Assembly: GCF_020906275.1 (NCBI RefSeq)
Contig: NZ_CP086727.1
Span: 3,038,001-3,102,000 of the forward strand
Reading direction: 5' to 3'
DNA: 64,000 nt
Source: Parasphingorhabdus litoris DSM 22379
GTDB taxonomy: Bacteria; Pseudomonadota; Alphaproteobacteria; Sphingomonadales; Sphingomonadaceae
The notes beneath the pieces were generated by a model. It was given only the letters and a program-made list of their open reading frames with translations. It ran no database searches and was not told the DNA's origin. Made by a program: the position numbers and the translations under genes. Below, in pieces: positions 42,134-51,650 of the stretch (the first letter of the stretch is position 1; every line of letters begins with the position of its first letter).

Positions 42134-42913
42134 TTACTTTCCGCGCTTTTTCCGTTCACTATCCAGGTCGAGTACTTCACTCAGCCCTCCTTCCGGAAGG
42201 AGGCCCATGCGCCGGGCAACCTCTTGATATGCCTCAGCTTCTCCGCCAAGATCACGGCGGAACCGGTCCTTGTCCAGCTTTTCGTTCGTCTCGATATCCC
42301 ATAGTCGGCAACCATCTGGACTGATTTCATCGGCCAAGATGATGCGCGAAAAATCACCGTCAAAAAGCCGGCCAAATTCCAGTTTGAAATCTACCAATTT
42401 TATTCCGATTCCCGCAAACATACCCGCCATAAAGTCGTTTATGCGGATCGCCATGGCCGAAATATCCTGCATTTCTTCCTGCGTCGCCCAACCGAAACAG
42501 GCAATATGCTCTTCTGCCACAAGCGGATCACCCAGAGCATCATCCTTGTAGCAATATTCGAGCAGCGTGTGCGGTAGCGGTGTACCTTCTTCAATGCCCA
42601 GGCGTTTGCTCAAAGAGCCAGCGGCGACATTGCGCACGATGACTTCAATCGGAACAATCTCTACCTGTTTCACCAATTGTTCGCGCATATTCAGGCGGCG
42701 AATGAAATGGCTGGGAATACCAATATGGTTGAGCAGCGTAAAAATATGCTCGCTTACCCGGTTATTGATCACGCCCTTGCCGTTGATCGTGCCCTTTTTT
42801 TCGGCATTGAAGGCTGTTGCATCATCCTTGAAATATTGAATGATAGTGCCTGGCTCTGGTCCTTCATAGAGGATCTTGGCCTTGCCTTCGTAAATTTGGC
42901 GACGACGGGACAT
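42134..42913 (-). CDS. purC: SAICAR synthetase PurC
   Basis: A 259-residue enzyme that joins aspartate to CAIR in purine synthesis. [34 protein letters not shown] opens it; [17 protein letters not shown] and [32 protein letters not shown] are the two PROSITE-type SAICAR signatures. Purine genes purC, purS and purQ are normally neighbours in alphaproteobacteria; here the surface lipoprotein/Slam pair stands between purC and purS, all on one strand. The 154-base gap before the lipoprotein start may hold a promoter that I cannot pinpoint. Confidence 0.96.
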   Translation of the reverse strand: MSRRRQIYEGKAKILYEGPEPGTIIQYFKDDATAFNAEKKGTINGKGVINNRVSEHIFTLLNHIGIPSHFIRRLNMREQLVKQVEIVPIEVIVRNVAAGSLSKRLGIEEGTPLPHTLLEYCYKDDALGDPLVAEEHIACFGWATQEEMQDISAMAIRINDFMAGMFAGIGIKLVDFKLEFGRLFDGDFSRIILADEISPDGCRLWDIETNEKLDKDRFRRDLGGEAEAYQEVARRMGLLPEGGLSEVLDLDSERKKRGK

Positions 42914-43035
42914 ATTATGTTCCTACTCACAGGAAGAAGCTTAGAAAAACCAAGCCCCGATCGTGCGAATCAAGCGGACTCGAACAAATCGGGGCAACTG
43001 GTCTCTTCTATAAGCCAAAGCATGGGGCGGTGCAA

Positions 43036-44040
43036 TCAATCCTCTGTCGGTGACGGAGGTTCGATTTTTCGGCCCCAGAATGTGCGGTCCGCTCCCTTGA
43101 ACCGGCGGCGCAAATAGATGACCAAGGCCAGAAGCACTATCCAGGGGAGCGTGACCGTCAATATTGTTATCAGTGCGCCGATAGACGATCCCAACATACT
43201 TGAAATATTGTTCCATGCGCTTCGGATAGGAGCGGTGAAGCTACCCGCACCGGGCGCGTTTGATTCATAGTTAACAATGACTTTGCTGAACGTAATCCGT
43301 CCCCGCATTTCGGCAAGCCAGCTGCGGGCTTTGTCAATTTCCTCGTTGACTTCTGTGACCGCTCGCTCAGCTCTCACCAGCTCTTGAACACTTCCGCTGC
43401 GTGTGCGAAGCAATTCGGTCAACCGTTCGGAAAGCAGCTCCCGGCTACGCAAACGCGCTTCAGTGTCGACAATCTGCTTGGACAGGTCTTCCCCCTCAAT
43501 GGCTGTAGAGGCTTCATATCCACCAGCTTCCTCAACGATATCTGTAAGGCCGGTGCCGAACCCCTTGGCCTTGGGCGCTGCGACTTCGAGGTGAAGCATT
43601 GCATAGGCGTAGTTTGCCTCATCACCGCTGCGCCTTAAGTTGATGACACGGCAGATAGATGGGCCCTGTTCCTCGCAATAGCTGGCATGTTGCTTTTGGA
43701 CTTTGGAAATCTCTCCCGCAGAAACGCGATATCCAAATTCGTAACTATAAGCGATTTGCGGTTTGGAAACGGGAATATCATTACTGTTTGCGGTGTCGTC
43801 TGGCGCTTCTGATGCAGTATTACTGGAAGACTGTACCTCAGCTTTTGCATTGTCACGGGCAATTTCGCTAGCTGAACGCGCGCGCGCCTCAAAAAAGCCA
43901 AATTGGTTCTCAGGAGCCGCTGCTTTATCTGAGTCTGCCGAAACATAATCGGCGGCCTCATATTCCGCTGAATATTCACTGCCGTCGCTACACGCAGTCA
44001 GAGCGCATAGAGCCACTACGCAAAAAAATGAAGTTCGCAT
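43036..44040 (-). CDS. DUF4349 lipoprotein with coiled coil and C-terminal membrane helix
   Basis: About 334 residues from ATG 44040. Lipobox LTAC (Cys near residue 17), low-complexity A/E/S part to about 110, then the DUF4349 core: YSYEFGYRVSAGEI, LHLEVAAPKAKGF, GGYEASTAIEGEDLSKQIVDTEARLRSRELLSERLTELL, a coiled coil up to SWLAEMRGRITFSKVIVNYE, and one membrane helix (GALITILTVTLPWIVLLALVIYL) with a basic tail. The layout suggests a protein anchored at both ends in the inner membrane or lipid. Function is unknown for the family. Single gene. Confidence 0.82.
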   Translation of the reverse strand: MRTSFFCVVALCALTACSDGSEYSAEYEAADYVSADSDKAAAPENQFGFFEARARSASEIARDNAKAEVQSSSNTASEAPDDTANSNDIPVSKPQIAYSYEFGYRVSAGEISKVQKQHASYCEEQGPSICRVINLRRSGDEANYAYAMLHLEVAAPKAKGFGTGLTDIVEEAGGYEASTAIEGEDLSKQIVDTEARLRSRELLSERLTELLRTRSGSVQELVRAERAVTEVNEEIDKARSWLAEMRGRITFSKVIVNYESNAPGAGSFTAPIRSAWNNISSMLGSSIGALITILTVTLPWIVLLALVIYLRRRFKGADRTFWGRKIEPPSPTED

Positions 44041-44211
44041 AAGTCCCGTTCCTCTCTTCGGGGAGCCTCCAGAGCTATTGTAGCAACAATATATCGTCAA
44101 CGATAAAACGTGTAGTATGAAAGATGAACAGATAATGGATCAAATTTTTACTGATAAAAGACAGACGCTTTCCTAAATCTGTTTCCATTTCACAAACTGC
44201 AGGGTCTTAAA

Positions 44212-44652
44212 ATGACGAAATATACCACCATCGATGAGGTCATGGAAACACTCTATGATTGCATTTCCGGGCCGCCGGGCGGACAAGAATGGGAGCGTGA
44301 CCGGGAAATCTATCATCCCAAGGCGCTGATCAATCGTACGCGGATCGTTGATGGCAAGCCGGTCATCTTTCCCTTCAGCTACGATGAATTTGTCGAGGCT
44401 ACCATCCCGCTGCTGGCGGGGCGGTCGTTCTATGAGATTGAAATTGGCCGCAAGACAGATGTCTTCGGGCAGATCGCCCATGTCTATTCAACCTATGAGG
44501 CACGTGAAACACCCGACCATCCGGAGATCCAGTTTCGCGGTGTGAACATGGTGCATTTGTGGAATGACGGATCACGATGGTGGATCATGGCGATGATCTG
44601 GGACAATGAGCGTGAAGGCGTGGATCTGCCGAAAGAATGGCTTAGCCAATAA
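44212..44652 (+). CDS. NTF2-like/SnoaL-like protein
   Basis: A 146-residue protein with the NTF2-like cone fold pattern: an N-terminal helix (TIDEVMETLYDCISGP), a loop with WERDREIYHPKALI, a second helix (YDEFVEATIPLLAG) and strands FYEIEIGRKTDVFGQIAHVYSTYEARE, VNMVHLWNDGSRWWIMAMIWDNE. Such proteins act as small enzymes or ligand-binding accessories; no catalytic residues can be assigned. It stands alone, 42 bases before parC, and may be cotranscribed with it. Confidence 0.72.
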   Translation: MTKYTTIDEVMETLYDCISGPPGGQEWERDREIYHPKALINRTRIVDGKPVIFPFSYDEFVEATIPLLAGRSFYEIEIGRKTDVFGQIAHVYSTYEARETPDHPEIQFRGVNMVHLWNDGSRWWIMAMIWDNEREGVDLPKEWLSQ

Positions 44653-44694
44653 TCCCTCTCCACAAGCGGAATCGACCCTGCTATCGCTCATCGC

Positions 44695-46968
44695 ATGAGT
44701 GATGTAACCGATCCGCCCGAAGCGGCACCCGAAGATGAATTTGACGCGATAGTCGATGCTCCTTTTGATTCTGCTCTTTCCGAGCGATATCTGATCTATG
44801 CGATGTCGACGATCACGGCGCGGTCGCTGCCGGACCTGCGCGATGGGCTAAAGCCCGTGCACCGGCGCCTGCTCTGGGCGATGCGGTTATTGAAGCTCGA
44901 TCCTTCACAGGGCTATAAGAAATGCGCGCGGGTGGTCGGCGATGTTATCGGTAAATATCACCCGCATGGCGACCAGTCGGTCTATGATGCGATGGTCCGT
45001 CTCGCTCAGAGCTTTGCGATGCGCTACCCGCTTGTCGATGGGCAAGGGAATTTCGGCAATATCGATGGCGATAATGCGGCCGCCTATCGCTATACTGAAG
45101 CGCGCCTGACACGCACAGCGATTGAGTTGATGCACGGGCTGGACGAAGGCACGGTCGATTTCAAGCCCACCTATAATGGCGAAGATGAAGAGCCGGAAGT
45201 CATGCCCGGCCTGTTTCCCAATCTGCTCGCCAATGGTGCGAGCGGGATCGCGGTTGGCATGGCGACCAGCATTCCGTCGCATAATGTAGCCGAAGTTATC
45301 GATGCCGCGACCTTGCTGATTGAACGCCCCAAGGCCGAACATGCGGAGATTATGGAGATCATCAAAGGGCCTGATTTTGCAACCGGCGGCACGCTCGTCG
45401 ATCCGAAATCGGTTATCGACGCAGCTTATGAAAGCGGGCGCGGCGCGATGCGCGTGCGGGCCAAATGGGAGAAAGAAGACGCCGAAGGGCGCGGTGCCTG
45501 GCAGATTGTCGTCACCGAAATTCCCTATCAGGTGCAAAAAGGCAAACTGATCGAACAGATTGCCCAGATTATTGCCGACAAGAAACTGCCTATTCTCGCC
45601 GATATTCGGGATGAATCCGATGATCAGATCCGCATCGTGCTCGAGCCCAAAAGCCGGGCAGTAGACCCCGATGATCTCATGAACGCCTTGTTCCGGATGA
45701 GCGACCTTGAAAATCGCTTCTCGCTCAACATGAACGTGCTCGACAAGGATCGCACGCCCAAGGTCATGGGCATTGCCGAAGTATTGCGGCACTGGATCAC
45801 CCATCAGATCGAAGTGCTGGTACGCCGTTCGCAGCACCGGATCGACAAGATTGATGCGCGGCTGGAGCTGCTCGAAGGCTATATCATTGCCTATCTCAAT
45901 CTCGACCGTGTGATCGAGATTATCCGCAATAATGACGAACCAAAGCCACTTTTGATGGATGAGTTCAAGCTTAATGATCGTCAAGCCGAAGCGATCCTCA
46001 ACATGCGGCTGCGATCCTTGCGCAAGCTCGAGGAAATGGAGCTGCGGACGGAGCGTGACAAGTTGCTCGAAGAACGTGATGGCCTGGCGAAGCTGATCGA
46101 AAGCCCGGCGCGCCAGAAGACAAGGCTGAAAAAAGACCTTGCTGCGATGCGTAAACTTTACGCCGAGGACACAGAATTGGGTGCTCGCCGCACCATGCTG
46201 GAAGAAGCAGCGCCAGCACGCGAAATTTCCCTCGAAGCCTTTATCGAGAAAGAGCCGGTTACCGTGATCATGTCACAGCGCGGCTGGATCAAGGCGATGA
46301 AGGGCCATGCTGATCTGTCCAAACCAGAATCCTTCAAATTCAAAGAAGGCGACGGGCCGAAGTTCGCTTTTCACGCCCAGACAACTGACAAACTGCTCAT
46401 GTGCTGTAAAAATGGCCGCTTCTACACCATAGGCGCGGACAAATTACCTGGCGCGCGCGGCTTTGGTGAGCCGGTTGCCTCCATGGTCGATATGGATCCG
46501 GGAACGGAACCAATTGCGATGATGGTTGCCGACATGAAGGCGAAGCTGCTGATCGCCTCGTCATGGGGCCGCGGCTTTGTCACCAATATCGCCGATGTGG
46601 TTGCGGAGACCAAAAAAGGCCGTCAGGTCGTCAACCTGAAAGGCGACGCTAAATTGCTGGTCGTCCGACCGGTGCCCGAAGGTGCGGATCATGTCGCCGC
46701 CATTGGAGAGAACCGCAAGCTAGTGGTCTTTGCCCTGTCCGAAATGCCGGAAATGGCCAAGGGTCAAGGCGTCATGCTGCAACGCTATAAAGATGGCGGC
46801 CTGTCAGATGCGACCGTGTTCAAACTGGAAGAAGGCCTGAGCTGGGCCATGGGCGGCGATACTGGTCGGACCCGTACCGAAAATGACCTGACCATGTGGC
46901 GGGTTGCGCGCGGTGCGGCGGGACGACTTCCGCCTACGGGGTTCCCGAAGAGCGGTAAGTTTGATTAA
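44695..46968 (+). CDS. parC: DNA topoisomerase IV subunit A
   Basis: A 757-residue type II topoisomerase subunit that unlinks daughter chromosomes. The breakage-reunion domain is intact: [47 protein letters not shown], and the catalytic tyrosine in [11 protein letters not shown]. The coiled coil ([26 protein letters not shown]) and C-terminal beta-propeller ([28 protein letters not shown]) follow. Length and the short propeller fit ParC rather than GyrA, whose tail has a GyrA box; none is seen. Its 3' end overlaps the convergent TetR gene by 35 bases. Confidence 0.94.
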   Translation: MSDVTDPPEAAPEDEFDAIVDAPFDSALSERYLIYAMSTITARSLPDLRDGLKPVHRRLLWAMRLLKLDPSQGYKKCARVVGDVIGKYHPHGDQSVYDAMVRLAQSFAMRYPLVDGQGNFGNIDGDNAAAYRYTEARLTRTAIELMHGLDEGTVDFKPTYNGEDEEPEVMPGLFPNLLANGASGIAVGMATSIPSHNVAEVIDAATLLIERPKAEHAEIMEIIKGPDFATGGTLVDPKSVIDAAYESGRGAMRVRAKWEKEDAEGRGAWQIVVTEIPYQVQKGKLIEQIAQIIADKKLPILADIRDESDDQIRIVLEPKSRAVDPDDLMNALFRMSDLENRFSLNMNVLDKDRTPKVMGIAEVLRHWITHQIEVLVRRSQHRIDKIDARLELLEGYIIAYLNLDRVIEIIRNNDEPKPLLMDEFKLNDRQAEAILNMRLRSLRKLEEMELRTERDKLLEERDGLAKLIESPARQKTRLKKDLAAMRKLYAEDTELGARRTMLEEAAPAREISLEAFIEKEPVTVIMSQRGWIKAMKGHADLSKPESFKFKEGDGPKFAFHAQTTDKLLMCCKNGRFYTIGADKLPGARGFGEPVASMVDMDPGTEPIAMMVADMKAKLLIASSWGRGFVTNIADVVAETKKGRQVVNLKGDAKLLVVRPVPEGADHVAAIGENRKLVVFALSEMPEMAKGQGVMLQRYKDGGLSDATVFKLEEGLSWAMGGDTGRTRTENDLTMWRVARGAAGRLPPTGFPKSGKFD

Positions 46969-47599
46969 GTTTTGTTTCGAGAAAAGCTTCCAGGCCATCG
47001 GCTGACAGATTGGCAAAATCCAACAGTGCCTCTGGCGACAGGCCGGTACGCGCACTAGCGGAAAGACCAGCCAGGGCGATCATTGTCAGATTGGCGACCC
47101 GCTTGCTTTTGTCAGGATATTCAGTGGCGACAAAGTCAGCAATATGAGATTCGGTCTCGCAGCGCTTTTCGAAACAGATGTCACTCGCACCATTTTCATA
47201 ATTGCGGTGCGCGCCTTCCAGCACCATGCAACCGGCAGTCTCCCTGTTTCGACTGTAAATTTCAGCGCCTGAAATCAATATACCGCGCAGCCCTTCTCGT
47301 ACAGATGAGCTGCTTTCGATGGCTTTGGCGATAAACTGACCCTCGCGCGCAGAATATCGCTCCACCACAGCATCAAACAGGCCGCGCTTATTACCAAAGG
47401 CCGCATAGAGGCTGGGTGGTTTCATTCCGAATTCAGCGGTCAGTTGAGCGATGCCAACACGGTCGTAGCCCTGCGCATGGAAAAGATGCTGGGCGCGGTC
47501 CAGCACTTTTTCCGTGTCAAATTTTCTAGGGCGTCCACGGCCTTTGGCCGCGGGTTGTGCTGCCGCGCTGCTCACAGATTTTTCTATTTTTTTAGTCAT
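46934..47599 (-). CDS. TetR-family repressor, BdcR-like
   Basis: A 221-residue regulator with a basic N-terminus, then GRPRKFDTEKVLDRAQHLFHAQGYDRVGIAQLTAEFGMKPP-type HTH (about 22-70) and a ligand domain with GCMVLEGAHRNYENGASD. The overall layout, including G-R-P-R-x-F and A-G-C-M-V-L-E-G, resembles E. coli BdcR, the repressor next to bdcA. Divergent from the BdcA-like gene across a 77-base gap containing a palindromic operator. Its end overlaps parC's end by 35 bases. Confidence 0.85.
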   Translation of the reverse strand: MTKKIEKSVSSAAAQPAAKGRGRPRKFDTEKVLDRAQHLFHAQGYDRVGIAQLTAEFGMKPPSLYAAFGNKRGLFDAVVERYSAREGQFIAKAIESSSSVREGLRGILISGAEIYSRNRETAGCMVLEGAHRNYENGASDICFEKRCETESHIADFVATEYPDKSKRVANLTMIALAGLSASARTGLSPEALLDFANLSADGLEAFLETKLNQTYRSSGTP

Positions 47600-47614
47600 C
47601 GCTATAAATTTCTC

Positions 47615-47655
47615 TTGAATTTTAATTTTCGCTGTTTATGTAGCAATCACTACAT
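47615..47655 (+). promoter_or_regulatory. Promoter and TetR-type operator of the BdcA-like gene
   Basis: TTGAAT (47615-47620), 16 bases, TATGTA (47637-47642) give a plausible promoter for the gene at 47677. The perfect palindrome ATGTAG-CAATCA-CTACAT (47638-47655) overlaps the -10 box. A TetR dimer bound there would block transcription, and its own promoter on the other strand could be covered as well. Binding by the divergent TetR protein is inference from position. Confidence 0.6.
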
Positions 47656-47676
47656 TAATTGACAAGGACATATATC

Positions 47677-48390
47677 ATGACAGATTTTACCAACAAGAAT
47701 ATCCTCGTAATGGGCGGTAGTCGCGGTATTGGCGAAGCCATAGTGAAGCGTTTTGCGAAAGACGGTGGCGATGTGACTTTCACCTATGCCCACTCATCTG
47801 ATCGGGCCGAACAGCTTGCGGCGGAAACGGATAGCAAAGCTATGCAATCGGATAGTGCCGAGCGGGATGGCGTGATTGAAACGGTGAAACAATTAGGAGC
47901 GCTGGACGTCATCGTGGTCAATGCGGGTGTTCTGGAAATGGGTGATCCGTTGGAACTCGATCCCGATGCCATTGACCGGATGATCGATATCAATGTGCGC
48001 GCACCTTATCATGCCTTTGTCGAGGCAGGCCGGCAGATGAACGAAAATGGCCGGATGATCGTGATCGGTTCCACCAATGCAGACCGTATGCCCTTCCCTG
48101 GCGGAGCGGCCTATGCGCTGAGCAAATCAGCCATGAAGGGCATGGTGCAAGGGCTAGCCCGGGATTTCGGCGAACGCAGTATCACGGTAAATGCAATCCA
48201 GCCGGGGCCGGTTGATACCGAAATGAACCCAGCTGACGGCCCAATGAAAGATATGATGCATGGGTTCATGGCGATCAAACGGCATGCCCGTGCAGATGAA
48301 ATCGCTGGGATGGCAGCTTATCTTGCCGGCGAGGAAGCGGGCATCGTCACAGGAGCGTCTCATACAATAGATGGCGGCTTCGGTGCCTAG
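47677..48390 (+). CDS. bdcA: SDR oxidoreductase, BdcA-like (cyclic-di-GMP-linked biofilm dispersal protein family)
   Basis: About 237 residues from ATG 47677, with AAGGA upstream. NAD(P)-binding GGSRGIGEAIVKRF, NAG motif VVNAGVLEMGD, catalytic S...Y...K in VIGSTNADRMPFPGGAAYALSKSAMKGM and the end GIVTGASHTIDGGFGA. Sequence and partner gene match E. coli BdcA, an SDR reported to bind c-di-GMP and affect biofilm dispersal. The identity is by recognition of the pair; other SDR roles remain possible. The GGDEF-EAL protein at 58655 shows that c-di-GMP signalling operates in this organism. Confidence 0.78.
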   Translation: MTDFTNKNILVMGGSRGIGEAIVKRFAKDGGDVTFTYAHSSDRAEQLAAETDSKAMQSDSAERDGVIETVKQLGALDVIVVNAGVLEMGDPLELDPDAIDRMIDINVRAPYHAFVEAGRQMNENGRMIVIGSTNADRMPFPGGAAYALSKSAMKGMVQGLARDFGERSITVNAIQPGPVDTEMNPADGPMKDMMHGFMAIKRHARADEIAGMAAYLAGEEAGIVTGASHTIDGGFGA

Positions 48391-48509
48391 ATCCCGGGGC
48401 TAGTGATCCCATCTCCAAAGGAAAATCATTGTTCTGCCCCAACCGCCATCTCACGGGGACCGGGTGGAGCGATGGTTTTCTTGCCGCATCACATCATTCT
48501 GCATTCCAC

Positions 48510-48938
48510 CTATTTTTTCATATACCATAGGGCATTCACGATAAGCCATTTTCCGTCAAAATTACCCATGTGGAAATAGTCGACAAACCACGGCGTTTCG
48601 AGCCGGACCGAAGCGGCGTTTCCGGTTACATCAAGAATTTTGCAGGTGCGGTCCCACTCGTCTGGAGGCGTTTTGAGCGCGCCCTGCTTAGTAAGAGAAA
48701 CAAGCTCTTCTTTGCTCATCCGCCGCAACCCGAAGTTTTCATATTGCTGGTTTCCAATCACCGCTCTTTTGGCAAGGTCAGGGTGCAGCGACCGCGCTAC
48801 CCTATCAGCATCTCCTTCAAGTTGTCCGTCGACATAATCGTGACAGGTCGCTTCAATGGCAGCGAGCGTTGCCGTATCTGCCCCGCTTGGCTGAGTTGCA
48901 GCCGTGGCTGCTGCGACAACAAGAGGAATGAATTCCAT
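48510..48938 (-). CDS. NTF2-like protein of the putative lumazine-binding group
   Basis: A 142-residue protein, possibly with a short cleavable leader (MEFIPLVVAAATAATQPSG). Core: AIEATCHDYVDGQLEGDADRVARSLHPDLAKR, a middle strand VTGNAASVRLETPWFVDYFHMGNFDGKWLIVNALWYMK, the pattern of the 'putative lumazine-binding' NTF2-like family. Ligand and reaction are not established. It is downstream of the SDR gene (35 bases apart) on the same strand, likely one operon. Confidence 0.75.
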   Translation of the reverse strand: MEFIPLVVAAATAATQPSGADTATLAAIEATCHDYVDGQLEGDADRVARSLHPDLAKRAVIGNQQYENFGLRRMSKEELVSLTKQGALKTPPDEWDRTCKILDVTGNAASVRLETPWFVDYFHMGNFDGKWLIVNALWYMKK

Positions 48939-48973
48939 GATCTGACCTTTCCTTTGAAATCATATTATCGGTC

Positions 48974-49813
48974 TTAAACCTCATCCTTCTTCTGAAACGC
49001 CGGAAATTCTGCGCAAGCATCATAATCCGCCTTGACCATTGCATAGCGTTGGCCAATCCCGCCGGCGAACTCGGGATGGGTGAAGATGTAGAGGCGATCC
49101 GCCTCAACACATTGTGCCGTCCATTCGGCAACGTCGGCGGGATCGATCCCGCCATCGATAACCGCCGCCATCGCCTGAAATTGTGGATCGCTCTCACTTC
49201 CGCCGCCAGTGGGTTTGGTCAAGGCGCTCCGGTGGATATTCGTTTTCACCCAGGCCGGGCACAGTATACTGACACCGATATTGCTTGGCGCCAGTTCTTG
49301 CTTCAATGCTTCCGAATAACCGACAACGGCGAACTTGGTTGCGTTATAAGGTGCCATTCCGGGAGCGGCGCCATGGCCAGCCATGGACGCAGTGTTTATG
49401 AAATACCCGCCTTCGCCATGGCTCTGGATCAGCGGTGTGAATATCTCCACACCATGGGCAACACCAATCAGGTTGATTTCAACAATCCAGCGCCAGTCTT
49501 TCATATCGATTTCGCCAGGAACGCCGCCTAGGGCAACGCCGGCATTATTGACCACAATATGGACTTTGCCAAAACGATCAATTGTCGCCTTGGCTGCGGC
49601 GCGAACTTGCGCTTCATCCGCGACATCGCACAGGACCGTTTCAACATCGGCACCATCCGCGCTAAGCTCTGCGGCGGCCTGATTGAGCTTCTCTTCATCG
49701 ATATCCGCTAACATGATCTTGACCCCTCGGGCCGCAAATGCATGTGCGATGGCAAGGCCGATACCCGCTGCCCCACCGGTTATAAAACTGACCATATCTT
49801 TGTTGATTTTCAT
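48974..49813 (-). CDS. Short-chain dehydrogenase/reductase
   Basis: A 279-residue classical SDR: FITGGAAGIGLAIAHAFAARG (cofactor motif TGGxxGIG), ADIDEEKL (acidic residue favouring NAD), VNNAGVALGG, catalytic INTASMAGHGAAPGMAPYNATKFAVVGYSEAL, then CPAWVKTNI. The long C-terminal helix part (AEWTAQCVEADRLYIFTHPEF) is typical of the alphaproteobacterial group acting on hydrophobic alcohols or ketones; the substrate is not predictable. Upstream of the NTF2-like gene, with which it may act on the same substrate (inference from adjacency). Confidence 0.83.
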   Translation of the reverse strand: MKINKDMVSFITGGAAGIGLAIAHAFAARGVKIMLADIDEEKLNQAAAELSADGADVETVLCDVADEAQVRAAAKATIDRFGKVHIVVNNAGVALGGVPGEIDMKDWRWIVEINLIGVAHGVEIFTPLIQSHGEGGYFINTASMAGHGAAPGMAPYNATKFAVVGYSEALKQELAPSNIGVSILCPAWVKTNIHRSALTKPTGGGSESDPQFQAMAAVIDGGIDPADVAEWTAQCVEADRLYIFTHPEFAGGIGQRYAMVKADYDACAEFPAFQKKDEV

Positions 49814-49842
49814 ATATCTATCCTTTGTGATCAGCTGGTGGA

Positions 49843-51042
49843 TTAGCTGCTCTTGATTATGTCGTGCGCAAGTGCACGCACTCGGTCTTCATCGGGAAAA
49901 TGTTCGGCGATCCAGGCTGTTTCTATGGCCTTCAAGCTTTTGGCCACAATCGGTCCAGGCATCAGCCCCATCTCTATCAGATCGCCCCCGGTAATCGGGA
50001 ATACGGGTTTTGACCAGTCTTTGAGCTTGGCAAGACTGGTGCCCAGCTCGTCATCCGCAGCAAAAAGCAGCATTATGTCTTGCGCAGCATCTACTCCATG
50101 ATGGTAAGCAATAGCCTGGATGTCCGATAAAGCGGGTTTCAATGCCGTCAACCGATCAGCAACAGCGCGACGTAATTTTTTGGAACATCGAAGGCTAGTT
50201 ACAATCTGCGCCGTCTTGTCAGGATCTTTGGGAAGCAAACCGACCAGACGGCGCATGGGATCGGGTGCGATATCGTGGGCTTCCTCGCGCAGGACCAGTG
50301 TGGCCAGCAAGGGACCAGCTTCGGGATCGATCTCCGCGACAATATTGGCAAAAACATCCGCTTCGATCATCTCCTGCACAGCATAGACAGGATCAGCAGC
50401 GCTCAACAGTTTTATAAGCTCGTCCGCCACACGTTCGCGCGATAGCTTGGACAATTCACGCGCGGCTTTTCGGCATGCGTCAAACGTCTCCTGATCGACA
50501 TCATGTTGACCAAACCGCGCGAGAAAGCGAAAATAGCGCATGATCCGGAGATGGTCTTCAGCGATCCGTTGCTCGGCAGAACCGATAAAACGGATATGCC
50601 GATTTTCGAGATCGGTTAGCCCGCCAAAATAGTCATAAATTTCCAGTGTTTCGGGATCAGCAAACAGCGCATTAATGGTAAAGTCACGGCGTGCTGCATC
50701 TTCTTTCCAATCATCGCTAAATGCGACTGTGGCCCTACGCCCGTCGGTTGAAACGTCGCGGCGCAAAGTGGTAATTTCAACGGGGCCATCTTCGGTAACG
50801 GCCGTTACCGTGCCATGTTCAATGCCGGTGGGGACAGCCGAAATATTCGCATCTTTCAGCCGTGCCATAACCATATCGGGTTTTAATATAGTGGCGAGAT
50901 CAATGTCCTTTGCCGGGATCGAAAGCAATGTATCCCGCACGGCACCGCCGACAAATCGTGTCGCACCGCGATGGCCGTCAAGGACAGCAATCAAGTCTTT
51001 AAGCGATTGTCGCTGATGCCAGGGTGCCTCAGGTAGCTTCAT
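49843..51042 (-). CDS. cca: CCA-adding tRNA nucleotidyltransferase / poly(A) polymerase family
   Basis: About 399 residues from ATG 51042 (overlaps the NudL stop, ATGA). RFVGGAVRDTLLSIPAKDIDLAT holds the G-G-x-V-R-D and D-I-D motifs of class II nucleotidyltransferases; ARRDFTINALFADPETLEIYDYFGG and RIMRYFRFLARFG complete the core. It adds or repairs the 3'-CCA of tRNAs. It is in a three-gene unit DUF1285-NudL-CCA common in alphaproteobacteria. The frame extends upstream of 51042, but those codons lie within the NudL gene and show no conservation. Confidence 0.92.
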   Translation of the reverse strand: MKLPEAPWHQRQSLKDLIAVLDGHRGATRFVGGAVRDTLLSIPAKDIDLATILKPDMVMARLKDANISAVPTGIEHGTVTAVTEDGPVEITTLRRDVSTDGRRATVAFSDDWKEDAARRDFTINALFADPETLEIYDYFGGLTDLENRHIRFIGSAEQRIAEDHLRIMRYFRFLARFGQHDVDQETFDACRKAARELSKLSRERVADELIKLLSAADPVYAVQEMIEADVFANIVAEIDPEAGPLLATLVLREEAHDIAPDPMRRLVGLLPKDPDKTAQIVTSLRCSKKLRRAVADRLTALKPALSDIQAIAYHHGVDAAQDIMLLFAADDELGTSLAKLKDWSKPVFPITGGDLIEMGLMPGPIVAKSLKAIETAWIAEHFPDEDRVRALAHDIIKSS

Positions 51043-51650
51043 GAATACCAATCCAACCGCTTTGACAAGTTGACCAATATACCGGCCGTAATTCCCCATA
51101 TCCGGCGATTTTGCCAGTTAATTTGGTAATATTGGCGGCGATCCCCGCGCCACTCCCCAACATGAGTATTCTGGTTCCGTGGATCGAGCACAAAGTCGAG
51201 CGGCGCTTCAAACCAATCATCCACTTCCTCTGGACTGGGAACCAGCGGCAAGTCCGGCGGGATCACGCCGATTATGGGCTGGATATTATATCCGCTACCC
51301 GAATGATAGCGGTCCGTTGGCCCGATAATATCGACGGCCGCAGGGTCGAGCTTCACCTCTTCTTCAGCTTCCCGCAAAGCGGCATGAACCGCATCTCTAT
51401 CCTCTGGATCAATCTTGCCACCCGGAAAAGCAACTTGTCCGGGATGGTTTCGCATATGATGAGGACGCTGGACCAATATCACGCCTGGGTCGGGTCGATC
51501 GGTTATCGCGATTAAGACCGCGGCATTACGCAAACTGTTCAAGTCTTTGATAAAATCGCGCTCGTCAGACAAGGCATGATCGAGATTATTGGCATGACCA
51601 CTGCGCAGCGCCTGCGAAAGCTTTGTTTTGAGATTGCCGGGATAGGTCAT
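51039..51650 (-). CDS. NudL-like CoA pyrophosphatase (Nudix hydrolase)
   Basis: A 203-residue Nudix protein. Upstream of the box is the UPF0035-type motif ILVQRPHHMRNHPGQVAFPGG, then the Nudix box GGKIDPEDRDAVHAALREAEEE (the G-x5-E...REAxEE pattern with a one-residue variation). This NudL subgroup hydrolyses CoA and acyl-CoA at the pyrophosphate. Its start overlaps the DUF1285 stop by four bases and its stop overlaps the cca start, so all three are coupled. Confidence 0.88.
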   Translation of the reverse strand: MTYPGNLKTKLSQALRSGHANNLDHALSDERDFIKDLNSLRNAAVLIAITDRPDPGVILVQRPHHMRNHPGQVAFPGGKIDPEDRDAVHAALREAEEEVKLDPAAVDIIGPTDRYHSGSGYNIQPIIGVIPPDLPLVPSPEEVDDWFEAPLDFVLDPRNQNTHVGEWRGDRRQYYQINWQNRRIWGITAGILVNLSKRLDWYS

